From positions 2,542,001-2,606,000 of the forward strand of contig JAULSN010000006.1 in NCBI GenBank assembly GCA_033439765.1: 64,000 nucleotides of DNA, written 5' to 3'. Of this stretch, positions 47,442 to 58,306 are shown in pieces (position 1 is the first letter of the stretch; every line of letters begins with the position of its first letter). The DNA is from Lasiosphaeria ovina. Taxonomy: Eukaryota; Ascomycota; Sordariomycetes; Sordariales; Lasiosphaeriaceae. A program made the translations under genes and the position numbers. The notes beneath the pieces are model-generated. The model was not told where the DNA came from, did not search any database, and saw nothing but the letters and a program-made list of their open reading frames with translations.

Positions 47442-48367
47442 TACTGTGTGGTCTGTCGGGTCTCTTGCGACACGACGTGATGGGCAAAGGGTAGAAGGGG
47501 CAGTTAATTGGCAGGGCAATCATAGTGTCTCGCCGGCTGAGTTAAAGCGACTTTGGGTAGTTTGACCCACCATGATCACTATTAAGCTGCGAGAGGAGGA
47601 CCAAAATATGCCCAGGATTGAAATTCTTTCACCCGCTAGTGCCATTGTGTTTCCCTGGTATGGCGCCATAGCACTTTTAGGAGCGAATAGCATTGTATTA
47701 GTTGAGTCAGTTGAGAAGTCGCGGGCTCATATTTCTCCCTGATCCCAACAAGTACATTGTTGTTTTGGCGCATTCACCTTGGGTTTCTCCCAGACGGTGT
47801 GCAACATTTTTTTGTTGGTGATTACAGCCGACTTCATTTCCCCGTTCGCCTTTTCCAGTTCAAGTCAAGTCTCAGCTCATTTTCACGTGCAATTCCAACA
47901 AAGGTAGGCAGGCCACCAGGCGAATCGGAGTGCTGCTAAAGACGCTGGGCGTTCGCGCACCCCCATGGCACTTGCATCTGCATGTGCATTTGTTAAGCGC
48001 GGAAAAGGCTACAGCACAGCAGTCAGTAGGCACACTAGGCAATCAAAAAGGGCATAGCTAGCACCCTCTTTTAGCTCTAGATTTCAGCGACACATGGGCG
48101 CTCCAACTCCCGACTCCGGTGACCACCTCCGATGACTGGATTGCGAGCTTTGATAGGCTTGATGACGTGCTCGGCGGTGGGGGGCACCGTTGGTAATAGA
48201 CACCGGGCGGCTCAAATGATTGCTGGTACCAGAATGCTGCATTGCGGTCTGTAGGTAAGGTCACCTTTGAAGCATCCCACCTTACAATTGCCTCGAGTTT
48301 TGTCCAACTTTGCATTGCAACACGCAGCCATCATCAGCTTCCACCCACCGTATACATACCAGGTATC
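47442..48367. promoter_or_regulatory. Promoter region of the flavin monooxygenase gene
   Basis: Two cluster-type sites occur: ATCGGAGT at 47925-47932 and CCTCCGAT at 48126-48133. No gene is supported in this interval. Confidence 0.5.
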
Positions 48368-49957
48368 ATGGCGCCAGACAGAACCCCGCTTGGCCATTCC
48401 GACTCTCACTTTGGAAGCGGTCGGACGGTTGCTGTTATCGGTGCTGGTATCGGCGGGGTTTCCGCTGCGGCTTATCTGCTCAAAGAGGGACTTTCAGTGA
48501 CCGTCTTTGAGCGGTCAGACGTCGGCGGTGGAATCTGGCATTTTGACGAGCGCATTCCCAAGGACCCCCCATATCCGAGCCAGAGGCCCTCGCTGGGAGA
48601 CTACCAAGTCTCCCAAAGAGGCGAGTTCGCGAGCCCAACCCCTCCGCCCGAAACTTTCGTCGACGACAACGACAGCCGCGTGGATGCTCTTGATCCTAAG
48701 GGTGACTCGAATTTTGAGGTTCACTTTGCACCTCCGGGGCCGTGCTACGCGGGTCTCAAGAACAACATACCCACGAGTGTGTTGGTCAGCAGCTTGGGTC
48801 CTTGGCCAAAGGGAACGGAGCAGAACATTAGCCAGGAGCTTGCCGAGAAATACATCCAGGGCCTGGCGACTGAGCACGGAGTCACTGCGGTCACTCAACT
48901 CCATACCCGAGTGGATGAGGTCAAGACAACACCCGACGGCGCAAAGTGGGAGGTGCGAACTGTCTCTCTGGAGAAACGGCATGGCAGTGCTCAGCTCAAG
49001 GAGCGACTGTGGTGCTTTGACTTGGTCGTCGTTGCCACCGGTCACTATTGTACGCCCCGGATACCAGACTTCCGGGGGCTGAAGCAGTTGAAAACGGTAT
49101 TCCCCGACCGCATCATCCACTCCAAGCAGTATCGTCGCCCCCAGCGGTTCCGAGGGCAAAATGTACTGGTAATCGGGGCCGGTGTATCCTCGTCGGATAT
49201 CTGCAGGGAGCTCGTTGGCATTGCCAATAAGGTCTACCAGAGTGTGCGCGGGGGCATGTATGACACACCCGTCCACCTGCTACCGGAAAGCACGCTCCGT
49301 GTGGGTGGGATAGAAGAGTTCCGACTGTTGAAAGACAGCTCCATCGCAGGGGAACAGCATTTGGCCCCCGGTCAGCCAATCCCGGGACAGGTCGTTCTCA
49401 AAGACGGTGAAGTCCTGGATGACATCCACTATGTGGTGCTCGCTACAGGGTACATCACCTCGTATCCCTTCCTTTCGCACCTGCACTCAGACGACGCAAA
49501 TCTCGACGAAGCCGGTGAAGATGTGCTCATTACATCGGACGGCGACATGGTACACAACCTTCACAAGGACATCTTCTACATTCCCAACCCAACACTCGCC
49601 TTCATCGGTGTGCCGTACCATGCTGCGGCCTTCACACTGTTTGGCTTCCAGGCCCAAGTGTTGGCCCGGGTGTTTTCAGGCAAAGCGCACCTGCCAGCGC
49701 GAGGGGAGATGGTGGAGGAGTATAAGAAGAAGGTCAAGGAGAAGGAACTCGGACGATCGTTCCACTCTTTGGCTGGACCTGGTGCAGAGGTTGAGTACGT
49801 GAAGAACTTAGTTGACTGGGTTAATGAAGATGCAGATGCCCTAGGCGAACCGCAAATATCGGCACATGCGGAAGAATGGGTCAAGGAATATGAGGCCTTT
49901 AAGACTCGGCTCACTGAGGCATGGTTTGGGAAGAAATCCGAGAAGTTGGAGTTATGA
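48368..49957 (+). CDS. FMO-type flavin-dependent monooxygenase
   Basis: A single exon from the ATG at 48368 encodes 529 residues. The FAD-binding motif is VIGAGIGG (residues 23-30) and the NADPH-binding motif is VIGAGVSSSD (268-277). Just before it lies FPDRIIHSKQY (245-255), which fits the FMO/BVMO fingerprint FxGxxxHxxxY except that Asp replaces Gly. VVVATGHY and VVLATGY are also present. The HxxxY ending rather than HxxxWP indicates a FMO-like enzyme rather than a classical Baeyer-Villiger monooxygenase. It is the last intact gene before the AT-rich region, and its promoter has two cluster-type motifs. Probable role: N- or S-oxidation or other oxygenation of the product; not determinable from sequence. 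Confidence 0.85.
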   Translation: MAPDRTPLGHSDSHFGSGRTVAVIGAGIGGVSAAAYLLKEGLSVTVFERSDVGGGIWHFDERIPKDPPYPSQRPSLGDYQVSQRGEFASPTPPPETFVDDNDSRVDALDPKGDSNFEVHFAPPGPCYAGLKNNIPTSVLVSSLGPWPKGTEQNISQELAEKYIQGLATEHGVTAVTQLHTRVDEVKTTPDGAKWEVRTVSLEKRHGSAQLKERLWCFDLVVVATGHYCTPRIPDFRGLKQLKTVFPDRIIHSKQYRRPQRFRGQNVLVIGAGVSSSDICRELVGIANKVYQSVRGGMYDTPVHLLPESTLRVGGIEEFRLLKDSSIAGEQHLAPGQPIPGQVVLKDGEVLDDIHYVVLATGYITSYPFLSHLHSDDANLDEAGEDVLITSDGDMVHNLHKDIFYIPNPTLAFIGVPYHAAAFTLFGFQAQVLARVFSGKAHLPARGEMVEEYKKKVKEKELGRSFHSLAGPGAEVEYVKNLVDWVNEDADALGEPQISAHAEEWVKEYEAFKTRLTEAWFGKKSEKLEL

Positions 49958-50331
49958 GATCTGAGAATGTATAGATGCGCAGCTAGGTCTTTATGAATCA
50001 GAGAAGGAAATTGAGTCTAGTTTGTTTCACGACCCTAAAATCGACGAACACCCCTGAGAAGGGTATTTCGTACATTGAGACCATTTAGTGCTCGTCAAAT
50101 GACTATATTTAGAAGACATTCTAATGCCAGGGTAGCCTAAAGGATTTCTAGGAGCACTCTCGCATTCCTTTTCCACATTCCCTCGCTGCTATTCGGGTTG
50201 GCAGGGGTTACGTAATTTCTGCTGCCACCCAAACCCTTATAACAGTCTCCGCTACCTCCTATTTATCTTCAAACACACCTCTCATCTCTTCCAATCTCAT
50301 ATACTATCAACAAGCCTGAATTCTTACAATA

Positions 50332-50660
50332 TGAACCCCAAGCCTAAGAAAAGCAGTCTAAAGGGTGAAGACCCGGACGACCTAATTGAGAGAGCTATAC
50401 AAGATGGCCTCTCTGAGGATAAATCTGGCATCGATAATAAGCCTATCCACAAAGAGCTCGCTCCAAGCTCTAAGCTGCGGTACGCAAAGATGATGAGCGT
50501 ATGAGTTGCGCTAGTTCTGCCATTACAGATTTACATTTGGGAACCTGTACTAACGACTCATAGGTACGAGAGAAGATTCCCTGGCTCCGACCATTTGAGC
50601 AAGGCTACAGGGGGAGATAATCCGGACCGTGATCGCATGGCCGAATAAGGTGGGCGGTGT
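50332..50660 (+). pseudogene. Gene fragment, possibly the N-terminus of a DUF3435/FluG-like protein
   Basis: From the ATG near 50332 a hydrophilic frame (MNPKPKKSSLKGEDPDDL...) reaches SSKLRYAKMMSV. It then breaks at an intron-like stretch and resumes in another frame with YERRFPGSDHLSKAT. The combined pattern (LRYxxMMxxWxxYExRFPGSD) recalls the N-terminal part of fungal DUF3435 proteins, but it is short and the identification is weak. The rest of the protein is not found. Confidence 0.3.
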
Positions 50661-51891
50661 GGGCGGTGGGCGGTCAAGCAGGCGGTGAGCCACACAGGGC
50701 ATTCATAACAGTATAATGCGCCTCCCGAATGTTGCCCTCAGTATTTACCATAGGCAGGCATAGCCCTGAGCTGCCGCCGCTTCACCCTGAGCTGTGGTGA
50801 TCCTAGTGTGTGTATTGCGCAGCCCCGTGCCTTGTTTCTGGCCACCCCGGCTAAAGTTGCCATTTACCAAAATAGACAAAAAAACCTTCAGGGTATTTTC
50901 CGTGAACCTATATCTGGGCACACACCATTGGATCCCGATTTTATTGTGGAGACTGTTCGTTGAAGGCCCACTGCCTAACAAGTACGATGAGTCTTAAAGG
51001 CTCTGGCATCGGTATAGTAGATATTTATATGAAAAATAGAGAGGTATTACAATTGTTTATAGAGCCATATCGTATTTTAAGAGCTATTAAAACACCTAGT
51101 TTAATAGACAGATAGAACTCCGACGAAGATCCATAGCGGCGTATAATAGTTGAATCTCCTATATCGCCATCATAGTATGGGCATACGAAATAGATTATCG
51201 GTCTATGGCTTAGGAGCCCATATATCGAAAGGAAGGGGGACAGTCCGGACTAGCGGAGTCGTAGCCGAGACTTAGAATACCCTAGTAGGGGCCCAAGACG
51301 AGGGCGATATACTTGAGCTGCCTCTCTTAGCCTATGCTGGTTACTAATCGCCCGAAATTATGCCGCTAGATATATATACGAATACGATAGTGAGTCATTA
51401 CTATAGAGATAATTAAGAGGAGCAGGATCTTAGCTAAGAACTAGGTATTTAGGTCACTAGACGCGTAGAAGTAGGGAGTAGGCCGTGGGGTTGGCGAAAT
51501 GGAGAGCGGAGTAGGCTAGGAAAGGAAGGTCTAGGCTTTGCCTTACCCAAGTAATTGATTATCTGGTTCGTAAAGTACTATTCCGGCCAATATCGCCACC
51601 GCTAATTTGGTAATCGATTTGGTCCTTAGCTTAGAGATAGTATATTCTGGACGTATGACTGCTACGAAGCAGGCAGCAGAGCTCCGGCGAAGCCGAGAGT
51701 GGCGGAGTGAACGAGAATAAGGGCAAGTCGGAGAAGGAGAGTAAAGGTATGGCTGGACAATTGCCATATAAAGTTGATGGCTGATACGCCGGGATCCATG
51801 AGCTCCGGCTTGAAGAAAGGCTGACTAGCGTCTGTAAAACGTGGCAGCAGATAGCTTAAAGCTATTGCTGGACATTCGCCTTACAGAAGTA

Positions 51892-52308
51892 CTCCTCTGC
51901 CGGGGTAAATATTGTTATATTGTGGGCCATTTTCTACCCGCCAAGATTGACCCCCCAGACAAGCCAAGCCGCTAGCCAATGCAGGGACTACAGTATACAG
52001 GGCAAATTCAATGCACAAATCAGTAATTTATTGTAGAGCTACCAGCGTCGATGCACACCTGCAACCTTCGCGGCATCGAGTAAGCCAGCCGCTTTAACCA
52101 GTCCAGGTTGACTGCGTTAACTGCGTTACAAAGCACTTGGAATGATGGCATTTGGCCGATATCTGAATTAGGTACTATTGCTATAGAAAGTACTAGAAAA
52201 GTGATATAACCTTCGATATGGATTCTATGTTATGTAAGCGGCTTACACCACCCTTATCAGGACCCTGGCAAGTCACTTGTTGTAACAAAATCTACCCCGG
52301 CAGAGGTG
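51892..52308 (-). mobile_element. Internally deleted Tc1/mariner element with TA target-site duplication
   Basis: The ends are inverted: CTCCTCTGCCGGGGTA at the left and the complement of CACCTCTGCCGGGGTA at the right, with similarity continuing about 15 bp further in. Both sides are flanked by TA (51890-51891 and 52309-52310), the target duplication of Tc1/mariner elements. Reverse-strand translation gives ...NAVNLDWLKRLAYSMPRRLQVCIDAG...INY-stop, which resembles the very C-terminus of mariner-type transposases (SMPRR.xACIxAxG). At 417 bp the element lacks nearly all of the transposase, so it is a non-autonomous remnant. Confidence 0.65.
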
Positions 52309-54296
52309 TAGCTGGCTGATACGTTATGAGTCATGGAGTCCGAACTGAAGACCGCCGACAAGTTTCTGTAAAGTGAAGGCGTTTGAGGGGTGGGGGGGTC
52401 TCCACTTAGATGCCATCTCAGGAGAGGCGGCAATTTATAAGTCAACGTAATAGAAGTAATTTTTATATACGTTCCTGCTTACTAGGGGATGTCGTTACCC
52501 TTCCATTATTCCGCTCCCATACTTCTTTCAACCTACTTTCCCCGAGTCTGCCTCGCTAGTATAAGGCTTTGCGAAATTTTATATAAGTAATAATACGAGC
52601 CCTTAAATAGACCTTAGTACTTTTGCCGAGCTGAAGAAAGGGCGGTAGTAGTTATTAATGGGATAATGGAGAGTGATTTTTATATAAAGAGTTAAGAATC
52701 TAACTAGTAGAATAACGTTATATCCTATAGTAAGAAAATAGTCGATATAAGTAATTAGTATCGCTTTTATCTTACTCTAATACTCTTCTACCTTAGCCTG
52801 CTTCTTTCTCCTCTTCTCTACTCCCCTCTACTCCCCCTCTTACGCTAAAAATGAGGTTTTGTCCAATTCGATCAGATTAGGCGGACGCTGAGTATTAGCC
52901 CCGTTTCGTAGTACGTAATTGCTCTACCGTTATTTATAATGTTCCGTTTTCTACTATAAGTAGTACGTACCTTTTCTGCCGGTTTAATTCATTTTCGCTA
53001 CGTACCTTTTCTACCGGCACTAATTTCGGGGTCTCGGTAATATGACCCATTTTCGCCCCCTAGACCAAGTTTTTATTCTCGTAGGGCAAAATAGACCCTT
53101 TCATATATCGCTTTTACCAGCAAAAAATTAGCCCAGCTTTAGAGACTTGATTTTGGTCCATACCAAATTTCGGTCCTCTCTTTATATCTTATAGCTAATA
53201 GTATCTTAATACGGGGCGCGAGCTAATTAGTAACGGCGCTCTATCGCCGACATGAATATCAGCAGCGTCATCAATCGAGAGTATTATCCATCGGCATCGG
53301 CATGGTATGCCTAACGTTACTAGTGGTCAGTATAGCTAGTTGTGCCACTCCGGCTTCGGTATCGTAGCGAGGCCAACTCCTCTCTCCGTACCAGCCCTAC
53401 TCTGAGCGTCCCTTACGTAGAGAACGCGACCGACACGCCCTCGCTATTCAGCCTAGACCTATAGGCACACGACATCAGCACTTCCGAGGCAAATGGGCTC
53501 AACGCCAGTCTGTACCCTGAGCTCCCCGACACCCATAGACCTTTCAACTGACGTGCACTTAATTAGACGAAGCAAAATCAAGAATAAGATTTAGAACTAC
53601 TGGATATTGGGCAACCGGGAAACGACCCTCGCCAGGTGAATCGGAGACCATAGCAAAAGCCCCTGATCGGCTGAGAGAGCAATTCTCATCCGCTCGGCAC
53701 CTGTAGGCCAGGCGCTACTACGCCACCAGTTCCCTTCATGTCTGGCAGGCGTAGTAGAGTATAAAGCCAATCATTTCCTAATCATCCCAATTCTCTTCTC
53801 CGTCCTCAAGTCCTTAATAAGATTTATCTCTCCGTCCTGTACCGGATAATGTCGTAGTTTCGACTGCTGACGCGCCTCGACGAAGGGGCAGCTACCTTTG
53901 TGGCGGCATCATATGTCGGGAACTCTGGGGGGCTGTCGCTTTGGGGCAAGGGTCGACGCAGGGGAGCGAGAAGATGACGTTGCTAGCATCGCCGTAGTTC
54001 GGATGGAGGACGAGTAGCGCGTTGTGCGGCTCGGGCCTGGCTTGTAGGGGCGCTAGAATAGGAATGGGGCGAGGGACACCGCTGCGGTCAGGGCTCGTAT
54101 TCTAGCAAGTCAGCCCGTCAAATCAACACAGTTTGGGTTACACAGTCCCTATCCGGGAACCGACCCGCCAACTTTCTTGAGAAGCACAGCATATGGAGGG
54201 ATGTAATGCAGAAGTGGCTGTTTCACTACAAGGTATGCTCTACATTATAGGGACAATGGAGTACGGAGAGATTGAGCATTGGCAACTTAACGTATC
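52309..54296. other. Degenerate AT-rich sequence
   Basis: No gene is supported. Near 52314 there is a segment similar to one at about 51778 (both begin GGCTGATACG and continue with partial similarity for about 60 bp), so a repeat family flanks the mariner remnant. Confidence 0.4.
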
Positions 54297-54640
54297 TCAG
54301 CTTAAATCTATACTTAGTAGCCTTCTCTGTGACGTAAGATAGTGATACACCTCCGGAATATGACACATGGACATATATGCGTGTGCCGGAACGTACCCGT
54401 TGCCACATCCTAGAGTCGTATTTTCCTTCGAAGCCGATACAAGTGTTTGGCCGTCCGGCGAGAAAGCTACTGCGTAGACATCACCGCTATGCCTCTCGAT
54501 CAGCTGCCTGTGGGCTTCTGCCTCCCGAGGAAAGTTGTTAATGCAATTCTCCATCAGTGGAATGTGGCCGAATTCAAGCACGAGTCTGAAGGAGTCTATT
54601 GGAGATGCCAAATTATAGTTTCATCAGTATGGTAAGGCCA
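54297..54640 (-). pseudogene. WD40-repeat fragment of an NLR-like gene
   Basis: The reverse-strand frame reads ASPIDSFRLVLEFGHIPLMENC..., then HRQLIERHSGDVYAVAFSPDG and QTLVSAS, the canonical start of a WD40 repeat. After that the DxTIRLWDVATG part is found only in another frame (RL-stop-DVATG), so the gene is frameshifted. The linker plus first WD40 blade is typical of fungal NACHT-WD40 (STAND/NLR) proteins. No nucleotide-binding domain was found, so this is only a relic. Confidence 0.55.
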
Positions 54641-56199
54641 TTACAAACCTTTAGGAAAAGTATTTACCCATTCACAATTATTCCTGGAGTGGTCAAATAC
54701 CCCCTTATTTCTGCATAACAACCGGCGGTTAGGCAATCTTGTTTGAGAACCCCTCAGCTAGAAGAAAACAATCTATTGGAGCTGCTTTTAGACGGGAGTC
54801 GAGGGCAATCCTGGTCTTGCTTCGCCACAGCCAAGCCGCGCTGCTACGAGCGTGGCCACGTCGTCTGCTGCCCCATCCATAGCGCATATCACTCGCCTTA
54901 CTCGATGTGCGTCCGGTACAAGGACGCCCGCACCCGCGACGAACAGAATCGTCGTAACAAGCACAAACAGGATAAGGGCAACGGCAAAGACAAGGAGAAC
55001 GCTAGTGGCAGTAACGGTGACACCAGAAACACTCCAGGCAGAAGTAACAAGAAGTATCACGATCACCGTAGGAGCAGCGGCGGACGAGATAAGGCCTGAA
55101 GATATGTGAAATCATCTTTTATTGCCTTTGTCCCTCGGAGGGGGTTAATTTCTTTCTTTGCGAGGTTGTCCCACCCAATCTACGTATCCTCTAGACGAAG
55201 TTCCTACTATGCGGGTGCCGGGACTATATCGTGCTTGCGGGGATTAGTATGGGCGCGGCGACGGGGGTGAAGCAATAATAGACTAGGAGCTTAAAGGATA
55301 GATAGATAAAGCGAAATACAGGTTATTATACTCGTATAAGCCCTTCAAGCTATTAAGAGGCGGGGTAGTTTTCGTGTAATTTGGAATTAAGCCGGAGGCC
55401 GCTGAAAGTTGCTGACGGAGGTGGTGGTGATCAACCTGCTTATGGCTACTAGGTGATGTTAATACTAACGACCGCTAAAATAGACTATAATTTATCATCT
55501 ACCTATAATTAAAGATACTATCGAGTAATCCTTAACCGTGCCTCTCTCGGAGGTTATAGAGTACTAATCATCACTATCCTCTATTACTCTATACCCTATA
55601 GCGTCCAATATCCCAGCGCCTCCTTGGGCTCGGCCCAACTTAAGGTTATAAAGGTAGCGGATATGACTTGGGAGACGGGGGTTCTACGAAATTTCCAGCG
55701 AAAGGTTTATTATACCCCGTCCTATAAGGTAGCGATTCTTTAAGGACGAAGATCTATAGTTCCGGGCGGGCGGATTATATGAGTTATAGGTTTATACTAA
55801 ATATATATACTCTATCTTAGATACGTACTTACTAACTAATTATAACCCGCGACTCCTACGGCGAGTAGTCTTAGGGCTATTCCGTAACCCGCCACGCCCC
55901 GCCTTGCTATCTTACCTTAGCACCGGCTAGTATCCTACTCACTTACTTGTGAAACTCTCTAGGTCTCTTAGCGAGTCTATCGCCCTTCTATACGCCACTT
56001 CCCTTACGTCCTCGTCGCCTATATAATGTCCCTTTATCCCGTCGAGTTGCTGCTTTCTTGAATCGAAAAATTAACCTATAGCCTTAATCGCTATAAGGAA
56101 TCTTCAAAACTCGATAGCTATAAAATTTTCTTGACTAGCTTATACTTTCACTACCGTATCGGTACTATAGTAAAGCGAACCACCGACCTACCCTTTATA
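54641..56199. other. Degenerate sequence with a short Cys/His-rich frame
   Basis: At 54743-55099 (+) a frame without its own ATG encodes KPRCYERGHVVCCPIHSAYH and then a highly charged tail. The Cys/His spacing is protein-like, but the 5' part and family are unknown. The rest is AT-rich and stop-filled. Confidence 0.35.
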
Positions 56200-56788
56200 A
56201 TGGCCTATCGTAGCTTTCTTAGTAGTACTAGTAACGCTAGTAGTAAGATAATGATCTCGAGCTATAACGAAAATACCCTCCGCTTCTAGTTAAAAGATGG
56301 TAGTCCTAATATAGCAAACTCTCCCGCTACGTCCATAGGGCTGAGTCCCGTAGTAGAGATACACCTACTCGAGTTACTAGACGGTATAATTGTGAAAATC
56401 CAGCCCCTATAACATCCTCTAGGCCCCGAGCTGGAGTATATCCCCTATAATATTATTCTTATTATTGATATTTCCGAGAGTATGGCTACTAAGGTATTAG
56501 TCCCTACTTAGCCTGGTGAAACGGCGGAACGAACCGGCCTCTCGATTCTAGACCTAACGAAGCACGCCGCCCGGATAGTTCTCGAGACTCTGAATAAGAA
56601 TGATAGACTCGGCATCGTTACGTTCTCTTCCATTTCTAAGGTAGAGTCTATCCCCGTACTTCGCTCTTTAGGTTAGATAGGTAACTAAAATTAAGTTTTC
56701 AAATGTAGTATATATAGAACCTTATACCTATGACAGAGGGCAATAAAAAAGCGACGACAAAGAGATTGGACGATATGAAGCCCCACGG
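56200..56788 (+). pseudogene. vWA-Hint gene, part 1 of 3 (N-terminal, forward)
   Basis: From the ATG at 56200 the frame gives an N-terminal region and a von Willebrand A domain: YNIILIIDISESM (MIDAS-like DxSxS), then LSILDLTKHAARIVLETLNKNDRLGIVTFSS. An intron at 56641-56708 leads to NLIPMTEGNKKATTKRLDDM and KPH. It has four internal stops (for example TAG where CAG is expected at 56715), consistent with RIP. The coding sense ends exactly at the CCACGG at 56783-56788, where the next part of the protein continues on the opposite strand at 58306. Confidence 0.65.
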
Positions 56789-58306
56789 GCGTCTTCAGGA
56801 CTGCTACCACAAGTCGCGGTCCCTTAGGCGTCTGCACTTACATTCCTCGGCGTAGTCTGCTAATAGGAATGCACGATCCCGCTAGATTCCTCTCTACCTG
56901 CCGAGTTTTGCTTCGGAAACCGGTGGTGACTATATTTGGTGATAATGATAGTACTATCGCAAGCAAGACTGGGGAGCAGCCCGCGAAGCACGGCCCGTCG
57001 GCTTGGTTGAAGCGGCTTATACTAATAATAACGCCCGAGCTGGAGTAGCCAGATAAGTTGCTCGGCTTGGGAGCGGGTAGCGAGTCAAATGCCGCGTTTA
57101 AGCGGTCGCGATACCGGATGAATAGCGGACTATGCATACCGTACATAAGCGGGCCGGAGTCCTTAAAGCTATTACAGATCTGGCGCGCGTGTGCCCCGGC
57201 TAGGCTCGCTAGATAGTGTCTCCCCTAACGATAGTAAAAGTCTGCCCGGCTAAGCGCCAAGCTAATCTGTCCCCGCGGGTCTATGCCGTAGAGATCCTCG
57301 AGAAGAGACTGGCAAGCAGCATTGGCAGCGAACTCTGGCTTGTAGGCCGGAAGACTGGCGATGAGTTTCTGAAGGCGTATATCGAAGAGCCGTGGCTTAT
57401 CCATCCTTATAGGTTCGTGCTCTCCGTCTCTACGGATAGGGGAGAGCGAGTTCAGAAAGTATATGATTATAGAGCGGGAAATATAATAGGCGATCTCAGC
57501 GGCACTCATACTTGTCGTGGGCTCCAGTAGCGATTTGGCTACGTAAGATATTTTGATAGCTGGGGTGAACCGTCGGTATTCGAGCTCGGCGGTTACGACG
57601 GGCGTAACCTCTACGTCGAGCCTATACTCGACGGCTTCTTTTAGCGCACTATCAAAACGTAGATAAACGTCCCTTGACTGGCCGTACTGTAGATTATTAA
57701 GAGTAATAGTCAGCTGTATGAGTATACCTGGTTCGCTCCCTTCTAATTTAACGGGTTCCTTTTGGCTAATAGATTCTCCCGTCGTCTCTTCGAGTTTCAG
57801 GTACCACGGATACGTCAGCCGTAGTGCTGTATTATTGGTAAAGGTAGATTGAAGATTGGCCATCGTATGAATAAAAACGGTACCCTATTAATAGTCTAGT
57901 TAGTATTATGGAAAAGCAAACTGAAAAGCTAAGATGAAAAATTACTCATAATCATGCCTACGTCCGGAATGAACGAGTAATTACCTCCGCCAACTTCCGC
58001 GATAGATTTCAAGAGTCCGGATTTTAGATTATAGCCAAATCCAAACGTATGGATGGTTGGTAACAAGTTCATTTTACGTAATTGGGAAACATATCCCTAA
58101 GGAGGGCACCTATAGTACAGGAATATTAGAACGCGATATATTGAAGGACTAAATCAGGGGAACGGTTGAAGAAAACTGATATGTGATTCGGCACCCTATC
58201 CGTCAGGACTATCAAGGTAGCCACGCTACCATTCGAAAACGAGGCCGCCTCATTAAACACACTCAGGCCTTCTTGGATACCGCTCCATAAATTTGTGATG
58301 CCGTGG
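56783..58306 (-). pseudogene. vWA-Hint gene, part 2 of 3 (inverted middle segment)
   Basis: Read on the reverse strand from 58306, the segment encodes the rest of the vWA domain (GITNLWSGIQEGLSVFNEA, ATLIVLTDRVPNHI, HTFGFGYNLKSGLL, VGGGNYSFIPDVGM). After an intron come the middle domain (MANLQSTFTNNTALRLTYPW..., 57863-57225) and the start of a Hint domain (CFAGCSPVLLA, IPISRLRRGM, VQTPKGPRLVVAVLKTPV). It ends at 56783. A TAA interrupts RRGM/VQTP. Apart from orientation, the order of motifs is that of an ordinary fungal vWA-Hint protein. Confidence 0.65.
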
